Assembly: GCA_900316235.1 (NCBI GenBank)
Contig: ONCC01000029.1
Location: 1 to 50,569 of the forward strand
Length of the DNA stretch: 50,569 nucleotides
DNA from: an uncultured Bacteroidales bacterium
GTDB lineage: Bacteria > Bacteroidota > Bacteroidia > Bacteroidales > P3
Direction of reading: 5' to 3'
The notes beneath the pieces were generated by a model. The model did not search any database. It was given only the letters and a program-made list of their open reading frames with translations, and was not told the DNA's origin. Shown here one piece after another: positions 1 to 7,856 of the stretch. Each line of letters begins with the position of its first letter. The first letter of the stretch is position 1. The translations under genes were made by a program, and so were the position numbers.

Positions 1-1791
1 GATGCCATTGATGGTCACGTCGCGAAGCGTCACCGTGGCACCGGCGGCAATGGAAATCTTCACGTTGGCACCCAGTATGCCGGAAAGGATTGCTCCGTCC
101 GAAAAGGTAGTGTTTTCGGTGATTGATGCGAGGTTTATCACGTTTTCGGGATAAGTGAACAAGTCGGGGGTAAGATAGTCGTCGCCTCCGTTCTGGTAGC
201 TGGAACCGTCCCAATATACCGTGCCCCCGATGGTCACCGTGCCGCAAGATGCCTCGTTGCCGCAGCCTTTTCCAATGCTGTTGGGAGCAAATGCACCCCT
301 ATCAGCCGTCACAATGGTGACACCTGAGGTAATTGTGATGTCTCCGCAGCTGGCATTGCCACCACCACCGATACCGACACCAAAAAAAGATGCGCCGGTA
401 GCCAAAACAATTCCGCCAGTGATGGTGATGTCGCCGCAGTTGCCATTATAAGAGCCACCGATGCCGGCACCATAATTATCACCACTGCCGGTAGCCGTAA
501 CGTTTCCGCCAGAGATGGTGATGTTGCCGCATGATCCATTTTCACCGCCGCCGATGCCAGCAGCACCCTCACCGCCGGTGGCCGTGATGATGCCGCCTTT
601 GATGTGGATGTTGCCGCAGGCCTGATTGCTGATGCCACCAATACCGGCACCTGTGCCGTTGCTGCTGGCGTTGAGCGAACCGCCGCCCATGATGGTGAGC
701 GTGCGGTTATACCACAGCACATGGATGCCAGGATAATTTCCCTTGAATCCCCTCACGGTGTTCGTCGTCCCCTCCTTCAGGATAAGGGTGGCGTCGCCGG
801 CGCAGGTGATACCTGCCCAGCCGTAGCTTTCATTATTGGTGCCGTTGATGGTCACGCCGTCGAGTGTCACGGTGTCGCCGTGGGCAATAATAATCTGTTT
901 CCCCTCTTGAAGCGTGCCGGTGAGCACATCGCCGTTCTGGGTCGTATAATAGTAGTCAGTACCACTAATGTAGTGGGAGAGGTGGGACAGCTCAACCTTG
1001 CGGCTCATCTTCACCGTGAGGGTGTACATCTTGCCTGCATAGAGGGTTTTCCCTGTGACGAATTTCGTGTAGGTGTCGTAATCGCGCGTGCCTTCGTCTG
1101 TAGCGTTGATGGTAATGGTCTTGTCGCTGCTCACGGGTTTCATGGCCACATAGATGGGCCACGAAAATTCATCGGAAGCGGGCGTGATGGTGTAGGTGTT
1201 GGTGCCGTCGGTGATGGTCGCGCCTTTGATGTAGTTGAGGGTGCTGCTGCCGGCATAGTTCTTCATCGTTATCTTGCCGATGGCAAACTGGTTGGAGAGT
1301 GTTAACCGTGGCAGCTCGGAGCCGTCGAAAGTGCCCAAGCCATAGGCGTAGTCGTAGAGTCTCGAGAGCGACTCCAGCGTGCCGTCCTGGTTGGCGATAG
1401 CGGTCTCGTTGCCGTTGTTGTCAACCATCGAGGCGGGATAGACATATTTCACCGTGGTGCCGGCCTTGGGGTCGGTGAGCGTCACCGTGAAGGTGGCCGA
1501 CTTGCCATTGTTGGTGATGTCGCCGGCGGTCAGCGCCACGCTGGTGGCCTTCACCGTATGGTCGCTGGTGTTGATATACACCACCGCGATTTGCTCGCCG
1601 GCAGCAAAGGTCTTCACTCCATTCTCGCTCAGTTGCTTCGAACCGTTGCCGGTGTCGAGGTTCACTTTTGCGGTAAAGGTGACATCGCCGACGAGGTTGA
1701 TGTCTTCAAAGTCATCTTTCATGCAGCCGACCATCGTTGCCATAGCCATAACAAGGGCGGCAAAAACGAAATATCTCATAGTGTTTTTCAT
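1..1791 (-). CDS. Fimbrillin-like surface lipoprotein with GIGG/CGxITI repeats, 3' end outside window
   Basis: The frame is open from the ATG at 1791 to base 1 (597 codons) and continues beyond the window. An AAGGAAG-type ribosome site precedes the ATG. The N-terminus is a lipoprotein signal ending MATMVGC, so the protein is probably an outer-membrane lipoprotein. Residues about 30-290 resemble the Mfa-like/fimbrillin family (an FTAKVNLD start, then the phrase NGVKTFAAGEQIAVVY). From about residue 370 there are tandem units of roughly 25 residues with the pattern GAGIGG-x-N-x-xCG-x-ITI-x-GG, each bringing one Cys and predicting a repetitive beta structure. It is the last visible gene of a minus-strand group, 22 nt after a 60-residue peptide gene. 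It probably acts as a fimbrial or adhesive surface component; the ligand is unknown. The family call on the N-terminal half is moderate, and the repeat description is direct. Confidence 0.75.
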   Translation of the reverse strand, partial: MKNTMRYFVFAALVMAMATMVGCMKDDFEDINLVGDVTFTAKVNLDTGNGSKQLSENGVKTFAAGEQIAVVYINTSDHTVKATSVALTAGDITNNGKSATFTVTLTDPKAGTTVKYVYPASMVDNNGNETAIANQDGTLESLSRLYDYAYGLGTFDGSELPRLTLSNQFAIGKITMKNYAGSSTLNYIKGATITDGTNTYTITPASDEFSWPIYVAMKPVSSDKTITINATDEGTRDYDTYTKFVTGKTLYAGKMYTLTVKMSRKVELSHLSHYISGTDYYYTTQNGDVLTGTLQEGKQIIIAHGDTVTLDGVTINGTNNESYGWAGITCAGDATLILKEGTTNTVRGFKGNYPGIHVLWYNRTLTIMGGGSLNASSNGTGAGIGGISNQACGNIHIKGGIITATGGEGAAGIGGGENGSCGNITISGGNVTATGSGDNYGAGIGGSYNGNCGDITITGGIVLATGASFFGVGIGGGGNASCGDITITSGVTIVTADRGAFAPNSIGKGCGNEASCGTVTIGGTVYWDGSSYQNGGDDYLTPDLFTYPENVINLASITENTTFSDGAILSGILGANVKISIAAGATVTLRDVTINGI

Positions 1792-1813
1792 CTCTTCCTT
1801 CCTTTCTGAATTT

Positions 1814-1996
1814 TTACCAAGTGTCATTCTCATTGTCGTAATCGAATAATACATTATCGGTACCTTCAGCGCTAACACCGAATTCCTTAATTATAAATGA
1901 CAAGGATTGTTGGAGCGACAACGCGTAGCCCCGTTCCGTCTTGAAGCTCACCACGGTCAACGCCGGCGTTTCGTAGGGTTGTTTTTCTTTGTTCAT
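1814..1996 (-). CDS. Short peptide typical of Bacteroidales surface loci
   Basis: This 60-residue frame begins MNKEKQPYETPALTVVSFKT and has no signal peptide or membrane segment. The pattern (a charged start, then Y-x-x-P, then a V-V-x-F-x-x-E-x-G stretch) is one I recognise from small uncharacterised proteins that often sit directly before fimbrillin-like genes in Bacteroidales. Here it lies 22 nt before the fimbrillin-like lipoprotein and 34 nt after the LRR gene, all on one strand, which fits a single operon. The C-terminus is acidic and ends NENDTW. No enzymatic function is suggested; a role in expression or export of the next gene is only an inference from position. Confidence 0.6.
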   Translation of the reverse strand: MNKEKQPYETPALTVVSFKTERGYALSLQQSLSFIIKEFGVSAEGTDNVLFDYDNENDTW

Positions 1997-2010
1997 GTCG
2001 TATATTGTTT

Positions 2011-2042
2011 TAATTTTTAATTCTTAATTTTTAATTTTTAAT
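2011..2042. repeat. (TAATTTT)n heptamer tandem repeat at the LRR stop codon
   Basis: Four units of period 7 (TAATTTT, TAATTCT, TAATTTT, TAATTTT) plus a partial fifth fill the gap between the LRR gene and the following peptide gene. The LRR stop codon (2031-2033 on this strand's complement) and its last residues are formed by the repeat itself. Confidence 0.8.
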
Positions 2043-4133
2043 GACTATCTTTTGGCCGTTGCCGTCAAGGGTGAAGATGTAGACACCGGTGGGGAGGTTG
2101 GCGGTGGACAGCTGGTAGCGGTCGGCGTTGGCTTTGCCGCAGAAGAGCTGTCGGCCGTCGGCGGTGTAGAGTGCTGCCGTGGCACCTTCGGCTCCTTCTA
2201 CCACGATGCGACCGTCCATAACCCATAACCTATAACTCATAACCTCCAGGTCCTCGATGCCCACCACTGGGGTGTCGGAGAACTCGAAGCGGACCTGATG
2301 GTCACCGTTGTAGGCCACGGGGAGGGTGTACTTGATCATGCTGCTGGTGCTGACCTGCTGGATGGAAGCCAGGGGCACCTCGACGCTGTCGATGTAGACA
2401 TGCTGGAGGTGGTTGAAGCCCGTGATGTCGAGGTCGGCAGCCGTCCCTTCGTCGAAGACGCTGCGGGCTTCGAGGGTGAGGGTGTCGCCCAGGGCGCCGC
2501 TGAAGAGGTAGTGCTGCGGGAGGGTATTGGTGCCGAGGGTCACCATGCCACCGTTGTGGCTGACGGTGAGGCTATAGAGGGGTGCCTCGAGGATGGTGTC
2601 GAAGTATTCAGCCCAAGCGGCGTAGGCTTCGCGGCATCCGAGTGGGACATAGAGGGTGGTGGCGACATGCTGGCCGCTGAAGGCTTCCTCACCCAGCACG
2701 GGGGCCTCGTGGCCGAAGCAGCGCACGGTGGCCAGACGGTTGCAGTTCTCGAAGGTGCCTCTCTCGATGGAGGTGACGGAGGCCGGGATGTCGAGGGACT
2801 GGCGGGCGCGGATGCCGCCGAAGGAATTTTCAAAAAGGGTGGTGACGGTGCTGGGGATGACCGTGTTGGCGAAGCCGCGGATGAGGGTGCCGGTGGAGCG
2901 CTCGATGATGGCATTGAGGCTGTGGGGAACGCCGCCCCAGTCGAGCTCATAGCTGCGGTAGACGGGGTTCTCGCGGTCGACCACGACGCTTTCGGCGCGG
3001 AAGTTGCCCCAGAAGGCATACTTGGCGATGTGGCTGACGGAAGCGGGGATGCGGATGGCGCTGAGGTTGCGGCAGTTGTAGAAGGCGTTGGTGTCGATGG
3101 TCTCCAGACCCTCGTTGAAGGTCACATGGCGGAGGTTGGCGCAGTAGTTGAAGGCGCCATAGCCGAGGGTGGTGAGGGTGGAAGGAAGACGGAGGCCGCT
3201 GAGGGAGAGGGTCTTGGTGAAAGCGTAGGCACCGATGGCGGTGACTCCCTCGGGGATGGCGACGCTGTCGGCGCTGCCCCAGTAGCCGGTGAGGGTGGTC
3301 TTGGTGGCGTCGGCATAGACGTAGGGGCTCTCCACGTAGCCGCCCAGGGTTTTGGCACCCCAGGGGCTGCCGGTGGCGCTGCCGCTGTACACCACGTTGT
3401 TGACATAGTAGAAAGCATTGGTGCCGATGGTGTCGACGGTGCTGGGCACCTCGAGGGTCTGCAGATGGATGCAGTCCATGAAAGCATAGCCGCCGATGGC
3501 GGTGACTGAAGCGGGGAGGGTGACCTGGGTGGCGGAGGAGAAGCAGCCGGTGAGGGTGGTCTTGCTGCTGTCGGAGAAGACCAGTGTCCCCTCGACATAG
3601 CCGTTGAGGGTGCAGGGACGCCAGCTGTTGGTATTCAGCGTGCCGTTGTAGATGACGTTCTTCACGTGACCGAAGGCACCGAAACCCACCGACTCGACGC
3701 TGTCGGGCACCACCACAGAGGGAAGGCCAGTGCAATCCTGGAAGGACATATAGCCGATGTTCCTAAGGGTGGAGGGAAGGGGCACCGAGCTGAGCGACAT
3801 ACAGCCAGAGAAGGCCATATTATCTATTTTGGTGACGCCCTCGGGGATGACCACCGAGGTGAGGGTGAGGCAGTTGGTGAAAGCATGGTGGCCGATGGCG
3901 GTGACGGGGTAGGTGGTGCCGTTCCAGCTGACGCTGGCGGGGATGATGAGTTCGCCCTCAGGCTCGGTGATGTCGGCCCAGGTGTTGTAGAAGGGTGCCA
4001 CCACGACGGCATTGCCGCCGACGGTGTCGTAATAGAGCGTGTCGCCCGACGGCGAGGCTGCCGAGAAGACCTGCGCGAAAGCGCTCTGCCCCATCACGAA
4101 GGTCGCTGCAAGAATAAATAGGACTTTTTTCAT
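2031..4133 (-). CDS. BspA-type leucine-rich-repeat surface protein with T9SS-like tail
   Basis: The start is placed at the ATG at 4133 (700 residues), because it gives a clean signal peptide (MKKVLFILAATFVMGQSAFA); a longer upstream reading is possible but would bury it. The body consists of repeated units of the type IPASVTAIGGYAF-x-x-C, the hallmark of the BspA-like LRR_5 family used for adhesion at the bacterial surface. The last ~65 residues carry a typical type IX secretion C-terminal domain: VDGRQL-like and LPTGVYIF-like strands, then a terminal KIVIKN. Between repeats and tail lies a linker encoded by an imperfect 7-bp repeat (2216-2243). It is probably co-transcribed with the small membrane protein upstream and the peptide and fimbrillin-like genes downstream. 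Exported and surface-anchored is a family inference. Confidence 0.85.
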   Translation of the reverse strand: MKKVLFILAATFVMGQSAFAQVFSAASPSGDTLYYDTVGGNAVVVAPFYNTWADITEPEGELIIPASVSWNGTTYPVTAIGHHAFTNCLTLTSVVIPEGVTKIDNMAFSGCMSLSSVPLPSTLRNIGYMSFQDCTGLPSVVVPDSVESVGFGAFGHVKNVIYNGTLNTNSWRPCTLNGYVEGTLVFSDSSKTTLTGCFSSATQVTLPASVTAIGGYAFMDCIHLQTLEVPSTVDTIGTNAFYYVNNVVYSGSATGSPWGAKTLGGYVESPYVYADATKTTLTGYWGSADSVAIPEGVTAIGAYAFTKTLSLSGLRLPSTLTTLGYGAFNYCANLRHVTFNEGLETIDTNAFYNCRNLSAIRIPASVSHIAKYAFWGNFRAESVVVDRENPVYRSYELDWGGVPHSLNAIIERSTGTLIRGFANTVIPSTVTTLFENSFGGIRARQSLDIPASVTSIERGTFENCNRLATVRCFGHEAPVLGEEAFSGQHVATTLYVPLGCREAYAAWAEYFDTILEAPLYSLTVSHNGGMVTLGTNTLPQHYLFSGALGDTLTLEARSVFDEGTAADLDITGFNHLQHVYIDSVEVPLASIQQVSTSSMIKYTLPVAYNGDHQVRFEFSDTPVVGIEDLEVMSYRLWVMDGRIVVEGAEGATAALYTADGRQLFCGKANADRYQLSTANLPTGVYIFTLDGNGQKIVIKN
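2216..2243. repeat. (CCATAAC)n heptamer repeat inside the LRR gene
   Basis: Four units of period 7 (CCATAAC, CCATAAC, CTATAAC, TCATAAC) lie within the coding sequence. They encode the linker LEVMSYRLWVMDGR between the LRR body and the C-terminal sorting domain. Loss or gain of one unit would shift the frame and remove the sorting domain. Confidence 0.75.
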
Positions 4134-4216
4134 TGTTGATTTATTGATTTGTTGATAGTTTAATAGGTTGATACGTGTGCCTGAGGCAGCCAAATTCTTC
4201 ATTCTTAATTTTAAAT

Positions 4217-4327
4217 TCAGCTGGCAAGCAGCACGATGCCGAGGATTATCAGCACCACCCCTACCATGGCTGTCGCCACTATCGGGATGTAGCTTATCCT
4301 TTTCTCGAAATTGTGTGTTTTTGACAT
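4217..4327 (-). CDS. Small single-pass membrane protein, 36 residues
   Basis: The frame runs from the ATG at 4327 to a TGA at 4217-4219. It starts MSKTHNFEKRISYIPIVATA and continues as an uninterrupted hydrophobic stretch rich in V, I, L, G and A to LLAS. That gives a short basic cytoplasmic N-terminus and one transmembrane helix of about 22 residues. A good Bacteroidota promoter (TACTTTTGC at 4349-4357) lies about 20 nt upstream, leaving a very short leader, and the LRR gene begins 83 nt downstream on the same strand. I do not recognise a family. The promoter fit and the composition argue that it is real; function is unknown. Confidence 0.6.
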   Translation of the reverse strand: MSKTHNFEKRISYIPIVATAMVGVVLIILGIVLLAS

Positions 4328-4348
4328 ATCAGTTTCATTTTTTCTGGT

Positions 4349-4381
4349 GCAAAAGTACACGTATTATTTCGCCCGTGCAAG
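4349..4381 (-). promoter_or_regulatory. Bacteroidota-type promoter of the LRR/fimbrillin surface operon
   Basis: On the minus strand the -7 element reads TACTTTTGC (4349-4357), with CTTG as a -33 element 20 bases further upstream. This is close to the consensus TTTG-N19-21-TAnnTTTG. Transcription would begin near 4342, just before the 36-residue membrane protein. Confidence 0.7.
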
Positions 4382-4387
4382 CGCGCA

Positions 4388-4495
4388 GACAAACCATTAA
4401 CCACCACGGACAAAGTATTAAGTGATGATTATCTATCAAACTGATTGTCAGGAAAAAGACAAACCATTAATAATCTGTCCGAGACAAATTATTAA
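4388..4495. promoter_or_regulatory. Four GACAAAnnATTAA direct repeats in two pairs (putative operators)
   Basis: Copies start at 4388, 4409, 4458 and 4483 and share GACAAA-nn-ATTAA (central bases CC, GT, CC, TT). Spacing within the pairs is 21 and 25 bp. They lie immediately upstream of the -33 element of the surface-operon promoter, where activator sites are expected. Tandem half-sites 21 bp apart are the arrangement known for AraC-type regulators, and a gene for such a regulator is the next gene upstream. The link is inferred. Confidence 0.55.
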
Positions 4496-4585
4496 GTCGT
4501 CTTGACGTGTAAAAAGCCATGTTATGCTAGAAAAAAAAAGATTTTTCAATTATTAGAAATTGTTTTGATTTGTTTCGGAAGTATT

Positions 4586-4780
4586 TCGGCCCCGTAGGGG
4601 CCAGACAATGGTAGCCAGCCAATTAATTGGCTGGAAACATGATGTAATCCATTTTTAGCGTGCCTTTAGGTACGCGACTTTTATAGCAAATATCGCGTAC
4701 CTAAAGGCACGCATGATACGTACCCAATTCAATACCAGCCATTGAAATGGCTGGCTACCATTATTAGATGCCTACGGCAT
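4586..4780. repeat. Composite intergenic inverted-repeat element
   Basis: Two nested inverted repeats are visible. The outer 15-bp arms are AATGGTAGCCAGCCA at 4607-4621 and its complement at 4748-4762. The inner 20-bp arms begin GCGTGCCTTTAGG at 4658-4677, with the complement at 4693-4712. Short GC palindromes lie at both edges (GGCCCCGTAGGGGCC on the left, GATGCCTACGGCATC on the right). No transposase is present, so this is a non-autonomous or structural repeat. A relative of the inner arm recurs inside the helicase gene at 38815-38833. Confidence 0.7.
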
Positions 4781-4792
4781 CACTCGCCCAAA

Positions 4793-4821
4793 CAAAAAAA
4801 ACACCGACAAAAATGCCGGTG
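4793..4821 (-). terminator. Rho-independent terminator of the TPR/AraC regulator gene
   Basis: Read on the minus strand, CACCGGC pairs with GTCGGTG around a short AT loop, followed by a run of eight T. It sits about 35 nt after the regulator stop codon. Confidence 0.75.
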
Positions 4822-4854
4822 AATTCTCAAATCCCAATTATAAATTCACATTTC

Positions 4855-6597
4855 TCAATTCCTTGAGCGGAATTCAGTGGGGGTGAGGGCGTAGCGTTCC
4901 TTGAAATTGTGCGAGAAGGTGACGTTGCTGGCAAAGCCGCTGGCGGTGGCCACCTCGGAGATGCTTTTTTCGGGATGCTCGATGAGGAGCTTGGCTCCAT
5001 GGATGAGTCGCATCTCGTTGACGAAGGAGGCCAGTGACGCATACTGGCTGCCTTTCGAGAAGGCGGCGCCGATGCTTTCTTTCGACAGGTGGAAGCGGTC
5101 CATCAGCTGCTGACGGCCGAACTGGGTGTCGAGGTACAGTTCCTCTTCGACGATGATGCGCCGGAGCTGCTCGAACAACTCGCTGTCGGAGAGTGCCGAC
5201 TGGTCGGTGGCAATTGTTGGATTGGCCTGTTTGTCAGGCTGTTCCTTTATCGAGGCAAGATATTTCTCCTCGTCTCTAATCTTGTCGGTGATTTCCTTGG
5301 TAAGCACGGCGTTTTTCTCGCGGATGGAGTGCAGCTGCATCTCCAGGAAATAGACGAAGATTGCCGCACCGATAAGTATGATTCCCAATAATGTAGCGAT
5401 GATGCCCATGCGTTTCTTCGCGGCCTCCTCACGCTCGGTGTTGAGGCGTTCCTCCTGTAGCTGGTAGCGGGCGGCATACTCGTGAGCCTTGCCCTCCAAC
5501 AGCTGATGGTTGAGCGTGTCTTTCAGGTTGGAATAACGTTGCCAGTAGTCGATGGCGACGCTGTTGTTCCCCCTGGCTTTGGCGGCGATGGCACGGCCTC
5601 GTAACATCTTGGCATAGTCGAGGTTGACCGTGTCGTTGCCCATCTGTGCCGTCACCTCGTCGTAGGTGGCCAGCATTTTGCCGTAGTCGCCCAAAAGACA
5701 CCATGTCGGGGTGATGAACTGACGGCCGAAAAGGGTGTGCCCATAGTCACTCTCCTCGAACAAATCCAGATAATGCCGTGCCTGGTTCGTCTTGTTCAGA
5801 GAAGCGTATGCATGAGCCAAGTTGCCGTAGGCCTGCGCGGTATAGTAGTCGCAATAGCCCTCAACTTCCTCCTTGTCGGTCGACATACGGTAGGAGTTGT
5901 CGGCATATTCGGCGTAGTGTTCGCGATAGTTGCCGAGAATGTCAATGAGAAGCTGCGCCAAAGGGATGATTTCCTCTTCGCGGCCGAGCTTCTTCATTAC
6001 AAGGATTTTACGTCTGAGCGCGATGACATAGGCATCCAAGTCGTCGGTATTGCGGTGTCCCTCGAGGCTGGAAATCACGCTGTTGAGTTTGGCAATGCCT
6101 TCCTCCACCTCGCCCAGCTCGACGAGGACGACGCCTATCTCGGCTTCGGTGCGCAGTGCCTCGATCTCGTTGCCCTGCTGACGGCAGAAGTTGGCCTTCT
6201 CGGTGGCCCAACGTATGCATTGTTCGTAGTCGTCCTGCAGCCGTGTGGTGCTCACCAGCAGGTCGAGCACCATCTCGTGGTTGTTGGGTTCTTTAGCCCA
6301 GTTGCTTCCCAGCAGTCCCTCAAGCATTTGCCGCGCAGTATCGAGGTTCTGCTCTTTGTTCGATTGGCTGTAAAACTTGGCTTTGAACATGGTGGCGAGC
6401 TCATCCTCGATATTGCCAACGGCCACACCCGAGTCGACAATCGCCATCGCCCGCTCAGGGTCTTGGTCGAAGACCTCCATTGCCGCATCGGCGGTATAAA
6501 GTGTATCCGTGCGCCCCTTGCGGTCGGCGCCATTCGTGCAGCCCACGAAGAAGGCTGCCGAGAGGACATATAATATAATGTATATCTTTCTCTTCAT
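4855..6597 (-). CDS. Membrane-anchored TPR sensor with C-terminal AraC-type DNA-binding domain
   Basis: The product is 580 residues. It starts with a lipoprotein-like signal (AAFFVGC, Cys20). Residues about 35-370 are helical repeats of TPR character, followed by a charged helix, a transmembrane segment at about 397-418, a short coiled coil, and an AraC/XylS helix-turn-helix domain from about 485 to the end (motifs SISEVATASGFAS and a final LTPTEFRSRN). The predicted topology puts the TPR sensor in the periplasm and the DNA-binding domain in the cytoplasm, as in a Bacteroidales regulator class that I know only in general terms. The ATG overlaps the ung stop as ATGA, so translation is probably coupled. 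Paired direct repeats at 4388-4495 downstream are candidate targets. The signal is unknown. Confidence 0.8.
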   Translation of the reverse strand: MKRKIYIILYVLSAAFFVGCTNGADRKGRTDTLYTADAAMEVFDQDPERAMAIVDSGVAVGNIEDELATMFKAKFYSQSNKEQNLDTARQMLEGLLGSNWAKEPNNHEMVLDLLVSTTRLQDDYEQCIRWATEKANFCRQQGNEIEALRTEAEIGVVLVELGEVEEGIAKLNSVISSLEGHRNTDDLDAYVIALRRKILVMKKLGREEEIIPLAQLLIDILGNYREHYAEYADNSYRMSTDKEEVEGYCDYYTAQAYGNLAHAYASLNKTNQARHYLDLFEESDYGHTLFGRQFITPTWCLLGDYGKMLATYDEVTAQMGNDTVNLDYAKMLRGRAIAAKARGNNSVAIDYWQRYSNLKDTLNHQLLEGKAHEYAARYQLQEERLNTEREEAAKKRMGIIATLLGIILIGAAIFVYFLEMQLHSIREKNAVLTKEITDKIRDEEKYLASIKEQPDKQANPTIATDQSALSDSELFEQLRRIIVEEELYLDTQFGRQQLMDRFHLSKESIGAAFSKGSQYASLASFVNEMRLIHGAKLLIEHPEKSISEVATASGFASNVTFSHNFKERYALTPTEFRSRN

Positions 6598-7271
6598 TGT
6601 ATGCGGGTCCAGTCGATAGGTTGCTGCCCGTGAGCGGCGAGGTAGTTGTTAGCTTGGGAGAAATGGTGGCAACCGAAGAAGCCTCGGTAAGCCGAGAGGG
6701 GCGAGGGATGAGGGGCGGTGAGGACACAGTGTTTCGTGGTGTCAATCAGCGATTTCTTTGCGATAGCGTAACTTCCCCAGAGGAGGAAGACAAGACCTGA
6801 GCGCTGCTGGCTGAGGGCCTGGATGGCAGCGTCGGTGAAGGTCTCCCAGCCGTGGCGCTGGTGGCTGCCGGCCTGATGGGCACGGACAGTGAGGGTGGCG
6901 TTGAGGAGCAGCACACCCTGCTGGGCCCAGCCACTGAGGTCGCCACAGCTCTTGGGGAGATCAACACCGAGATCGGCGTTGATTTCGGTGATGATGTTGA
7001 CCAGCGACGGCGGCACCTGGATGCCCTGAGGCACCGAAAAGCAGAGGCCCATGGCCTGTCCGGGTTCATGGTAGGGGTCTTGGCCGAGGATAACGACTTT
7101 TACCTTGTCGAAGGGCGTACTGTCGAAGGCGTTGAAGATGAGGCTTCCCGGAGGATAGCAGGGATGCTGCTGCCGCTCGGCGACAAGGAATGTTTTGAGC
7201 TCCGCGAAGTAGGGCGCTTCGAACTGTGGCTGCAGCACCGTGTACCAACTGGGCTCGATTTTAACTGCCAT
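6594..7271 (-). CDS. ung: Uracil-DNA glycosylase
   Basis: The 225-residue protein excises uracil from DNA as the first step of base-excision repair. It has the family-1 water-activating motif GQDPYH at 63-68 (catalytic Asp65), the LLLNATLTVRAHQAGSH strand around 121-137, and the DNA-intercalating loop HPSPLSAYRG at 188-197. Length and motif spacing match bacterial Ung. It is followed by the TPR/AraC regulator with a 4-base ATGA overlap, an unusual partner for a repair enzyme. No clear TAnnTTTG promoter is visible directly upstream; a repeat-rich gap of 80 nt separates it from the next gene. Confidence 0.95.
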   Translation of the reverse strand: MAVKIEPSWYTVLQPQFEAPYFAELKTFLVAERQQHPCYPPGSLIFNAFDSTPFDKVKVVILGQDPYHEPGQAMGLCFSVPQGIQVPPSLVNIITEINADLGVDLPKSCGDLSGWAQQGVLLLNATLTVRAHQAGSHQRHGWETFTDAAIQALSQQRSGLVFLLWGSYAIAKKSLIDTTKHCVLTAPHPSPLSAYRGFFGCHHFSQANNYLAAHGQQPIDWTRIQ

Positions 7272-7284
7272 ATTTTTTCTTTTT

Positions 7285-7330
7285 AAACGGCGAATGACTC
7301 GAATTACTCGAAGCTACGCAGGTTTTTTAG
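7285..7330. repeat. Dispersed intergenic repeat copy (GGCGAATGACTCGAATTACTCG type)
   Basis: The sequence GGCGAATGACTCGAATTACTCG followed by AAGCTACGCAG recurs, in both orientations, at 7780-7855, 8515-8615 and 8685-8757. It fills the gap between ung and the GxxExxY gene. No coding potential or mobility gene is associated with it. Confidence 0.65.
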
Positions 7331-7352
7331 TCTCAAATTATTGCTAATTATG

Positions 7353-7775
7353 CTAAGCTTGCGCAGCACTATTATATTGGTTCTTCCATTTGCGGCTGGC
7401 AGGTATGCGGTAATAGTCAAGATTGGCTTTGCCAAAGTTGATAAGCATTCCAAGACTCATATTACTGGCTTTAAGGTAGGAATAGATTTGGGCGTAATGG
7501 TCATCGGTGAAATCGCTGACGGCTTTTAACTCAAGAATAATTTTGTTATAACATATGAAGTCGGCACGGAAGGCCTTTGATAAGTTTTTTCCTTTGTAGT
7601 TGATTAATAATTCTTTTTCCCTTTCATAGGGTATGTTCCTCTTCTTGAATTCCTCTTCCAAAGCTTCTTGATAAACTATCTCAACAAATCCACATCCGAG
7701 CACCCTATGTACTTCCAAGGCCGCTCCAATAATAGTATAGGATTCATTTTTAAACAGCAATCCGTTTCCTTCCAT
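7353..7775 (-). CDS. GxxExxY family protein
   Basis: The ATG at 7775 (140 residues, MEGNGLLFKNESYTIIGA) is preferred to an earlier ATG at 7808 that lies in the intergenic repeat. The signature GFVEIVY (G-x-x-E-x-x-Y) follows the conserved IIGAALEVHRVLG segment. A later part reads ADFICYNKIILELKAV, compatible with the D-(x)n-E-x-K core of a PD-(D/E)XK nuclease-like fold, and the C-terminus has the usual INFG motif. Members are common in Bacteroidota and of uncertain role, probably nucleic-acid related. It is flanked by copies of the intergenic repeat and shows no obvious operon partner. Confidence 0.8.
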   Translation of the reverse strand: MEGNGLLFKNESYTIIGAALEVHRVLGCGFVEIVYQEALEEEFKKRNIPYEREKELLINYKGKNLSKAFRADFICYNKIILELKAVSDFTDDHYAQIYSYLKASNMSLGMLINFGKANLDYYRIPASRKWKNQYNSAAQA

Positions 7776-7779
7776 AATT

Positions 7780-7856
7780 GCGTAGCTTAGAGTAATTCGT
7801 AATAACAATTATACTGCGTAGCTTAGAGTAATTCGAGTAATTTGCCGTTAAATTAA
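7780..7856. repeat. Intergenic repeat copies between GxxExxY and MBL genes
   Basis: Two partial inverted copies read GCGTAGCTTAGAGTAATTCG, the second followed by AGTAATTTGCCGTTAAAT. They are complementary to the copy at 7285-7330, so transcripts across this region could pair. Confidence 0.6.

Noticed and set aside
2298..3509. Plus-strand open frame of 403 codons
   Set aside because: Antisense shadow of the LRR repeats; repetitive V/G/E/D-rich sequence with no start signals.
4586..4780. Insertion sequence
   Set aside because: Inverted repeats are clear but the element is under 200 bp and encodes no transposase.
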